From Gaertneriomyces semiglobifer (taxonomy: Eukaryota; Chytridiomycota; Chytridiomycetes; Spizellomycetales; Spizellomycetaceae): a DNA stretch of 64,000 bases. The notes beneath the pieces were generated by a model. That model did not search any database and was not told where the DNA came from. It worked only from the letters and a program-made list of their open reading frames with translations. The stretch is from the NCBI GenBank assembly GCA_025558075.1, contig JAHLKF010000017.1:1-64000 (forward strand), in the 5' to 3' direction. Positions 56,171 to 64,000 of the stretch are shown piece after piece. Made by a program: the position numbers and the translations under genes. The number at the start of each line of letters is the position of its first letter. Positions within the stretch are counted from its first letter, which is position 1.

Positions 56171-58361
56171 TTACAAGCCCACACCCACAGGAGTCGCTTC
56201 GTTCTTCACGAGCACGTCCTCGTCCCGACCATCCGAAAGGACAGAGAATCCTTGCAAGGAGGTGGGAGTCCGACGTCCAGACTGTCCGTCCATCTCCACA
56301 TCCACCAACATGGACTCCATCGGTTGCCCCTCTCCACCACCGAGATCCTGCGCCTGTAGCTGTCCCACGACTTCATCCATTTCCCTCCGCTTCTCTTTTT
56401 CCTCATCACACCCTTTCTTGGCACACCGCGTCGATAAATGTCGTGTCAAGGCGTCGCTCCTCGCAAACGGTTTTCCGCAGTGTCCGCACTCGAACGGTTT
56501 CTTCAATGCGTGCATGCTTCGGAAATGCCGATGTAAATCGTGTTTGCGACGAAAAGAGTGAGGACAGTCGGAACAGTGGAATGGCCGTTCTTCGCTGTGG
56601 CAGCGCATGTGGGATAGGAGATTCTGACGACGGTGGAAGGATTTAAAGCATTGTTGACATGCGTGGGTTTGCGGTTGGTCTCCGTGCGTCGCCATCGTGT
56701 CGAGTGTCTCGGCGGAAGAAATGGCCCCAGCAGCAGCAGCGATAGCGGCGGCAGTGGTGGTGTCGTGATGATGGGCTCTGGAACTGCTGCTGGTACTAGC
56801 GGTAACACGAAGCGTCGCCGCACTTTTCCTTCTGGCACCGTTAAACGACGAAGAGGAGATTGTCCGTGACCGGCTGCTGGTGGGATCCGACATGCGACGG
56901 CGTTGAGCAGTGGTCGGCATCGGTTCCATGGGGGAAGAACTTTCCAACGATGTCGCGGTTTGCGGTGATGTGCCTCCACCATATTCTAAATCACTCAAAG
57001 CACGTTCCATATCCACGCCCACAGAGGGATCGTATTGTCCGGGGGCCATATCATACATTGGGCTTGAGGTGGTGCATGTGTGCGAAGGGAGAGAAACAGG
57101 TATCCCAGGGTATTGGCAGGACGACGATCCCAGTACGGATGAATGCAATTGAGCGTTGTTGACGGTGTCACTCCCAAAGTTGACAGCAGTTGAAAAGTCG
57201 CGCGGGGTGCCGACAAATGAGTCTTCTGCTGCTAACGCCGTCCCACAAGGCATGGGCCGAAACTCACTCGACTGTGCACGCGCACCACTACTCATCTGCT
57301 TTGTCCCTTGGTCGTATCCATATCCCAACACTTGTCCATACTCGCGTCCACTCGCAATACTATGTCTCCTCAATCTCTCAGGGTAAGTCATGGTGTCCAC
57401 CGCAAAAGTAAATACATTCGCATCCGTCACTGGCGACAACTGGATGGGATTCTGCACTGCCACCACGGGGGCGACCGTCGCATCGACGGTTTGGTATAGC
57501 AATCCTTGAGAGACTGCTGTAGAAAGGTAGGGTTGTTCGGGCAATGCAAGTGTCATGCCATCCGGAAACGGGTACGGTACCGTAGCAGCCGATAATGGAG
57601 AAGTCATCATGCTCAAATCGGCCATTGAAACCAGTAATGGCGACTGCGATTGAGATGTGGTATGTGTGTGTGGTATGATGACCATCTGTCGCTCGTCGCC
57701 TGTCAAGGACAGCCCTTTGACCGTCTCGTACTTGTAGGGTATATCTGCACTGTCCGTCTTGTACTGATACGATCCATCCATCCCGTGGGGGAAGACGGGA
57801 GACTGAGTTTGAACGTATCCCAGATTCATAGGAACAGCGTATGGCAGTTGGGTCGCCATCTCCGATGGCCGCACTGCCGGTGGTATCTCATAATGTGTCA
57901 GTTGCGTCAGTTCTAACGACGGCGTGGGTTGCTCGACCAACACGTGTCCGGTAGCGTAGGGCTGAGTGCCTTCGATAGCGTACACCGGGTTCGGCGGAGA
58001 GGGTTCGACTGATCGGACCTCCACCGGCTCAACATGAGCCCGTTGATCTTGACTATACGTCGTTGACAGATACGTCGTACTCTGTCGTATCTATAGAATG
58101 CACGAAGCAGACACAGAGAAAAGAATAAAGGTTAACATGGTCATCCAAAAAATAAGGCTCCGATGTTGGATTCCCCCACAACTACAAATTTTATGGGGTT
58201 GCATCTTTTGGTCAGATCTACGCGTAGTGTTAACTTACCAGATCGCCCACATCCTCACTCCCAAGCCTCAACCCGGACGACGCACTCCAAGTCATCCCGT
58301 CAGCAGTCGTAGTCCCATCGCGGTATAAACCCTCAGTCCCCGTATCAGCGTACCGAAACAT
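56171..58361 (-). CDS. C2H2 zinc-finger transcription factor
   Basis: Exon 1 58361-58239 (ATG at 58361, MFRYADTGTEG...) joins by a 148-nt intron to a long exon 58090-56171; 680 aa. The N-terminal 480 residues are Pro/Ser/Thr/Gln-rich and disordered, like fungal activation regions. Two canonical C2H2 fingers follow: CQQCFKSFHRRQNLLSHMRCH and CSDCPHSFRRKHDLHRHFRSMH, then a third (CGHCGKPFARSDALTRHLSTRC) ending in Cys instead of His. The second exon by itself has no good ATG (first codon GTG), which led me to the upstream exon. A DNA-binding regulator; targets unknown. Layout recalls Crz1/Msn2-type regulators. Confidence 0.9.
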
Positions 58362-59069
58362 GACAGGCCAAGCCAATAGCGTGCTCATGTATGGAAATGC
58401 TCAGTACCTCAAAAAACCACCAAAAAAGTTTTACCAACGGAACCAAATGACTTTTTTTTGCAACCCCGCGCCCCCCGCTGTTGTTGTTATTACGGGAGTG
58501 GAAAGAGAGGCCTTTTTCTCGTTCCACGTCACTTTTTGTAGGGCCGGCCGGCTTGAAATTCTCGGTCTTCGTTATTTCCCAACCCCCCTCTAAAATTGAC
58601 AGGTCCCGGGATTTGACACTTTTGTATCGAAAATACGTCGGAACGGTCGGAGGCGGGCAATCACCAAAGCGTGGGAATTTTGAAAGGGACCACCAAAGCG
58701 ACCAAACCCAGATGCTTTCTGTTCGTTGGATTCTCCGCACAACACTCTGCACACACGCACAAACTCTGCAAAAAAGTACAGAGAGACAAAGAGAGGGATT
58801 TTTATGAGCCAGGTGAATAATAAAACCCTTTTGAGGAAAGCACAAAGACAGGAGACGCACTTGAGAATTTCCCGCGCAAAAACAACACTACCCAGAAATA
58901 CCACACTTTGTTGGGGCTAGCGATACTTTTCGACATGCACAACCCGAGATCGAGGAACAACGTGGGTTATGAAGAGTAGCCGACAACCAAGCACCAGGGC
59001 ACTGGACCAGGTAGACGCTTTTATATACGCGCGGGGGAGGTGTCAGCGCGTATGTGTATGTGTGTATGA

Positions 59070-59092
59070 TGTGTGTGTGTGTGTGTGTGTGT
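59070..59092. repeat. TG microsatellite
   Basis: About 11 TG units inside a TG-rich tract that extends over about 59048-59130. Confidence 0.9.
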
Positions 59093-59811
59093 ATGGGTGT
59101 GTATTTGCTGTGTGGGTGTGTGTGGTGTGTTCAGAACCTGGGTGACCACAACGGAGCGTCTTACCGCCGGTTCAGCACATTCCTGGCGCAGCGGAAGGCG
59201 GGTCTATGGAAGTTATAATGGGGGGTTGCGATCGAACGGAGAGTTTGGATGGAAGCAGGGGGGTATCTATCGCTGAGGCCCGCAACCAACCACACCAAAG
59301 AGATATGTAAAAAATGAATCAGAATACTAGATCCCTACACAGCAGGTGTTTTTTGTGCCTTTCCCGGCTCGCCCTCTTCTCCCCGTCTTGGCCAAGAAGC
59401 TGCCCCAACCACCTCGCTCGCCTTTATATCCGCAGCAAGGACACAAAACAAAATCAGGATACATCCCACATTCGAGGATGCAAAAACCCCCACCCAAAAG
59501 TGCTTGTGCATGGTTGCCAAAAAAGTCATACCCTCCGATGACTACGAATAGTCCAAATGCGAGGAATGAGTCGGAGAACCCAGAGGACATGACTAACACA
59601 CACACCGGAGGACTACGGGGAAGGAGGTGGGGCAAGCCGGAGAGAGATCTCTGGATAACGCTGTTAATTCAAATGCGGCTCGACAACAACACAGGTCAAA
59701 GATCGTGGGTATGGGAATTGTGGTACTAACGCAACCCATTTTCATTAGTGAGCAAACTGCGGGTCTTGTTCGTTGCTGGGTTGAAATTGATGTTGAACGG
59801 TGTGTGTTGCA

Positions 59812-59832
59812 GTGTGTGTGTGTGTGTGTGTG
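59812..59832. repeat. TG microsatellite
   Basis: About ten TG units; Z-DNA-prone simple repeat in the gene-poor region. Confidence 0.85.
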
Positions 59833-62795
59833 GGATAATGATGTGATTGATGTGTAAGAAGGGAAGGGGGCTCAGTTGTTCATCTTTTTCGTACGGCAAA
59901 TGCAAATGGGCAGGGTCCAGAATCTGCGAAGCGCAACGCCAACGCCAAGGCGAGGATCGGCGCAGGCGGTTATCGGCCCCGTTTTTTTGTCGTCAGTTTT
60001 CCTCTTTTCTGCCTCCTGAAATTGATCCTTCCAACCGCAAACCCACCGACAGCAAAACCCCTGCGCACACCTTCACACATGCTGCTTACACAGAACTGCA
60101 ATTGCCCATTGCTAGTATCATGATGACAATCTTTTTTTTTTGCGTTATCAATCGTTTCTAATCTGAACTGCGACGGCTCTTTCAGCCAACCGTGGTCTTC
60201 TGGTTGGCCTGAACGGTGGCATGTGCCTATGACAAGCGGGGTTGGATCGAACCAGTCCATGTGGATAAGTCCAATCGCTTACTAAAAATGTGTGAGATGT
60301 AAAACCCGGCATTTCTTGTCGAAAGCTCTATAACCTCATCAATTCAAATGCCATTCAAACTTGATCAAAAGCAAATAAAAAAATAAAGTTTCGTCCTGGA
60401 AAGCGGGCATGCCCTCAAGATCAACCCCAGGTACTGCTAAAAGCCAGTTTTAAACCTCCACAATTCATATGCAGAACCAACACTATTGCACCCCTCCATC
60501 CAAGCCTTTTTCATGCAAAACTTTTCTGAGCCGATAGCTTACCGCGGGCGAAGGTAAACCGGCCCCGCTCAGCCTCTGGCCGGAAGGTTCTATCCAGCAT
60601 CCCACAAAATCTCACAGGTATAAAAGGACAACACCCGTAAAAACGGCCAGCTCCTCTTCCCACCTGGGCTTTGTCTATTAACTCGCGCATTATCAACACG
60701 ACCAGTCTCAGTTCAGATCTGGTTTGCCTTTCGACAAAAATACTCCGCACGCGCGTTTCCGTGTGATCAATAACCCGAATAGTCAGGGCGAGGCGAGGCT
60801 TGGAATCAAAAAGGTTCGTTGGACGGAGCGGCCAGAAGTCATTTCCACGAGGTGCGAGTGTGATGTTGTTGTGGTGTGTGGTAAATCGGCGGAGGATATA
60901 GATAAGCGCCGAGAAGGGATCGAACCCAGAGGTGATGAGTGAGTACATGTATTCGTTACTGTGTTAAGACTGTGTGAGTGTGTGCTGAATTGGCTCAGTA
61001 ACCCGCCGGAAGGCCCATGTGCGGGGCGCAGTACTCGGTGGTTCGCTTGGGCTTCATGGACCGCTCGGGCGGAGGCCTCCTATCTTTCCGTGGAATATTA
61101 AGCAAAAGCCCACTTGTCACAATCCGCAGGACATAAACATTTTAGCACAGAGGATACAGTGGCTAATACTTTTCCCTTTTCTTGATAGATGCACTAGTAC
61201 TCATCATCTTTGAATTGAGGTCCGATGAAATTGTGTATCCGGAACATTGCTCCATCCCCCCCCCTTCTTTTAATCAGTGGTGCGACAAAACCGTTTTTTC
61301 ACCACGATAGCCTTTTTTCTTTTTCTTTTGCTCTTGGCTTGGTCCGCATCATCATCATCAAATCGTGCATGTCGGAGCCCTGCCCTCAGCCATCGGGCGT
61401 TTTGTGCTGCTTGTGTGTGTGTGTGTGGGTGAGGGAGCAGCACCAGCACGCCGCTGCACCGCAGCACCATCCACATCCAGACCCACATCGGACCTTTTCT
61501 TCACCGCAAGGTCCGCTAACACCAAAAAGCATGTGTCTATCTCCACAACCTCTCAAACTTTCAAATTTAGATGTTTCCATTATTCTCGTGGAAAAGGTTC
61601 CGTTTTAGCGGTTCGATGTGTCCGCGTATTACACGTTTCTTCAAGGTTCTTCTTATCTGCGTTTTACTGCGTTCCTCCGATTGCGCGTGTTGACCGTGTG
61701 TGTGTGTGCGTAAAAACGCGTTCGATCTTCCACATCTGCTCGTGTTCTTTACCACCGGTGCGCCAATTTCCTCATTTCGAATTCTTCTATTCAATGCTTT
61801 TCCTGTACAGAATTCCCAAACCTAAACCATCATTACTATCAGTCCCAACAACTTAAAATATGGCCTCAATAAACCAGCGAAACCGATGGACTAAGAAGCT
61901 TTCCAAAAGAACGACGAGATCTAGAGGTGGGGAATGTTCCCGCTGGGTTAAATTTTTGAGGATTCCGAGGACCGCTTGGCATAGCATCGTCACGATCACC
62001 CCCTTTCAACTTCCTCAGCCGCACACGGTGTTTGGATGGGTCTGGATCTGGAGGCTGGAGGCTGAGAAAATGAAGCATGGCATCGGAAGACGGCAGATCC
62101 CCCTTCTTATGTCCGGACCTTTGGAGACAGCGATGAGAGGGATTGCAAAAGCTCGTGCAAGAGCCGCACGCCAACCGAGATGGCTCAATTCAACGCCATG
62201 TTGTTGTCACCTACGCGTACGCTCACAATTTACCCTTATGCATCAGGTTCAAATTCAGTGTGAAAGGGATTGAGATGTAACAACAGAGATAACATGCCAT
62301 TAACCCCTCGATTTTCTCACATACAGACTAGTTAACCTATGTTTACGAAATGGTCCGCTACGTAAAAAAAGACACAACATCTACACACAAACTTCTCAAC
62401 AGTTTCTACTCTTGGAAAGAATCTACATATGCACAAGCTCTCTAACTCTCAGTTTCTATATAGAACCCCATTCCTTGTGCCCGCCTGCACGCTTTCCTCT
62501 CAAAAAAGACATGATATCATACCGAGTATATTTACAAGCTGCAAGTCCAGAACGTGGGTTCGGAACCCCTTCCATAGCAATCCGAAACCGGTAAAAACGA
62601 AATAGTACAACTCGGAATGGTTGCTGCGGAGCGGATGGTAGTCTCCGACGTCAGTCAGAGGAAATGTTTGTACGCGTATTGCTCGTCGTGCGTGTGTGTG
62701 TCCCAACGAGAGAGCGACAGAGAGAGCGAGAGAGACGGGAAATTCTCGAATCCTGGTTTCCGGTTCCATTCCATTCCACCAAAGGAAAGCCGGTG

Positions 62796-64000
62796 TTAAC
62801 GAATCAAACTACTTCTCCTCTGACTATCCCGCGCACTGCTCGCACTCAATCCACTATACCGAGCGAAAAAGCTCTTGACACTATTCCGGACCTTGGAATC
62901 GCGCTCACTCATGCGTCGTTTCCCTTCTCGTCCATTTCCTTCATCATCACTTTCACCCTCGCTCTGAACAGGGGCCAAGCAGGCTAACGGGAACATGCCG
63001 ACCAACCCGCTCTTGCCACTGCGACCTTCACACCACCCATCTTCAAAGACTTGGTAAATGTCCACGTTGTCAGGAGGGTCGAGGAAGAGTTCGTCACTGC
63101 GTTGCGGGATCCAGCCGTGTGAAATGGGATACGTCACGGCTTCGACCGCTGGGGAGGTCGCGGATTCTTGTGCGGTCATGGATGTGTCGTTTTTGTTGTA
63201 AATGGAAAAGAGGTTGGTGATGGTGTTGGTGTTTGGGTTGAGTTTTCGAGCGGAAGGCGGTGGGGAGGTTAAGGATACCTCGCTTTCGTTGTCCATTGCG
63301 CTGGGAGGTGGTGGCGATGTGTTGTTCTTTGGACTTGCAGACATGGCATTGCCGGCAACAAGGGCGGCCGGGAGCGTGCTGTACATGCTTGGTAATGTGT
63401 TTTTGAAGTAATCTACGGACGGCTCGTCATATGAGGACTCTGGTCGATTATTATTAGTGTATGCCGCTGCGGTGCCTGCACCTGCTGCTATTGGTGGTGT
63501 CGCCATAGACAAGCCCATGTTGCCGGTTGCGAGATTCGGGCTGCGTGCAGGACCTGCGTTGACCATTGTAGGGGAACCACCATTGCGCAAGTCCACGATA
63601 TTGGATGTCTGTATCGGTACAATGGGACTTCCAAGGACACTCGGACTCTTGTCTCCATTGTTATAATTCACCAGCCCGTTTCCGCTGTCGCCGCTCGAGC
63701 GCCGCACGTTGACGCCCACCATACCTGCCTTTGATTTTCGCGCGGCTTTGTTGCGATTTGCGATCAGACAAAACGCGCCGAGGGCGAGGAGCAGTAAGAA
63801 CCCAGCCAGAGAAGCGATGACAATGGTGCGGGTTTGGCTGGAGAGGCCGGCATTGACGGATTCGGGAGTTTGTTGAGAGGAAGGGAGCGTGGAGCTTCCA
63901 TTGCCGTCGCCGCCGATGACGGTGGGAACGGGAGGCGAACCGGTGATGGATGGTAATGGTAAGGAGGAAGGTACGGATGTGAGTGTAGGTTCAGGTCCAT
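62796..64000 (-). CDS. Single-pass membrane protein with C-terminal SH3 domain (5' partial)
   Basis: The open frame runs from the stop at 62796 off the right edge, so the N-terminus is missing. Order: a Pro/Ser/Thr-rich outside region, one transmembrane helix (TIVIASLAGFLLLLALGAFC) followed by positive charges (NRNKAARKSK), a long Asn/Ser/Pro-rich cytosolic linker, and an SH3 domain. The SH3 domain contains GWIPQRSDELFLDPPDNVDI and VFEDGWCEGRSGKSGLVGMF, with conserved ALYDY-like, Trp and GxxG positions. The charged tail is RRSSLIR. The plan resembles fungal Fus1-like or Sho1-type SH3 membrane proteins. Partners are probably proline-rich signalling proteins. The start used by some gene finders at 63722 is internal. 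Confidence 0.85.
   Translation of the reverse strand, partial: GPEPTLTSVPSSLPLPSITGSPPVPTVIGGDGNGSSTLPSSQQTPESVNAGLSSQTRTIVIASLAGFLLLLALGAFCLIANRNKAARKSKAGMVGVNVRRSSGDSGNGLVNYNNGDKSPSVLGSPIVPIQTSNIVDLRNGGSPTMVNAGPARSPNLATGNMGLSMATPPIAAGAGTAAAYTNNNRPESSYDEPSVDYFKNTLPSMYSTLPAALVAGNAMSASPKNNTSPPPPSAMDNESEVSLTSPPPSARKLNPNTNTITNLFSIYNKNDTSMTAQESATSPAVEAVTYPISHGWIPQRSDELFLDPPDNVDIYQVFEDGWCEGRSGKSGLVGMFPLACLAPVQSEGESDDEGNGREGKRRMSERDSKVRNSVKSFFARYSGLSASSARDSQRRSSLIR

Larger units (their letters stand above)
58362..62795. other. 4.4-kb gene-poor region with microsatellites
   Basis: Long spacer between two minus-strand genes. It contains the zinc-finger gene's promoter, TG microsatellites and pyrimidine-rich tracts. 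Two minus-strand pol III B-box matches (near 60245 and 60919) lack tRNA arms. Many short frames exist, none with motifs. Confidence 0.5.

Noticed and set aside
60235..60260. tRNA-like B box on the minus strand
   Set aside because: The GGTTCGATCC core is present but the flanking T stem does not pair, and no D or anticodon arm lies at the right distance.
60905..60935. Second tRNA-like B box
   Set aside because: Only three of the five T-stem positions can pair and no acceptor or anticodon stem is found.
60511..62273. Several 100-160 codon ORFs in the gene-poor region
   Set aside because: They overlap pyrimidine tracts and TG repeats, have repeat-biased composition and overlap each other on opposite strands.
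1..64000. CRISPR array
   Set aside because: No set of regularly spaced identical repeats; the only short regular repeats are the tRNA heads, the Thr/Pro coding repeats and microsatellites.

Overview
The window is nuclear DNA from a fungus. Most genes run through short spliceosomal introns (roughly 44-210 nt, most 55-70, with GTRNGT-type donors and often a recognisable branch site), intergenic spacers are short, and the recognisable genes are core eukaryotic or fungal: a P4-type lipid flippase, the meiotic MutS homologue MSH4, a casein kinase 2 regulatory subunit, the COMPASS WD40 subunit SWD1/RBBP5, an IKS1-like membrane kinase, a peroxisomal acyl-CoA oxidase, a GST and a C2H2 transcription factor. 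A seven-transmembrane receptor fused to an RGS domain and an SQD2-like GT4 glycosyltransferase suggest an early-diverging lineage, perhaps a zoosporic chytrid-type fungus; that placement is an inference only.

Layout. 0-4.2 kb: P4-ATPase (-). 4.7-6.1 kb: secreted two-FAS1-domain protein (-). 7.2-8.6 kb: GT4 glycosyltransferase (-). 9.8-12.2 kb: polytopic membrane protein of unknown function (+). 12.7-14.1 kb: CK2 beta (+) with an apparent one-base frameshift. 15.8-19.4 kb: MSH4 (-). 20.7-28.1 kb: an unusual stretch with an unrecognised 629-aa protein (+), a tRNA-Ala(CGC) gene (-), and a two-ORF locus of unrecognised large proteins (-). The outer edge of that locus carries three copies, one degenerate, of the tRNA's own 5' end, in the same orientation as the tRNA. 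This looks like an element integrated at a tRNA gene. 28.9-30.2 kb: SAM methyltransferase (-). 31-33.5 kb: poorly conserved ORFs and a perfect inverted repeat. 34.2-36.5 kb: acyl-CoA oxidase (+). 38.0-39.3 kb: secreted Pro/Thr-rich repeat protein (+). 40.8-43.7 kb: IKS1-like kinase (+), tail to tail with the 7TM-RGS protein (43.8-46.0 kb, -). That gene shares a divergent promoter region with SWD1/RBBP5 (46.9-48.9 kb, +). 49.0-49.5 kb: small one-pass membrane protein (+). 49.5-52.9 kb: unresolved exon-like segments, a long hairpin and duplicated cassettes. 53.0-54.6 kb: EMAP-II/ARC1-like tRNA-binding protein and GST (both -). 56.2-58.4 kb: C2H2 zinc-finger factor (-). 58.4-62.8 kb: gene-poor, with TG microsatellites. 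62.8-64.0 kb: single-pass SH3 membrane protein (-), 5' end outside the window.

The annotated genes do not form one pathway. Several belong to signalling and chromatin control (7TM-RGS, IKS1-like kinase, CK2 beta, SWD1, zinc-finger factor, SH3 membrane protein). The most unusual part is the tRNA-associated 22.8-28.1 kb segment. At least three loci (CK2 beta, the Pro/Thr-rich protein and an ORF pair at 33 kb) need one extra base to restore an otherwise conserved or continuous frame. This may reflect single-base assembly deletions rather than biology. Exon boundaries were assigned by hand from frame, splice consensus and family alignment, without transcript data.
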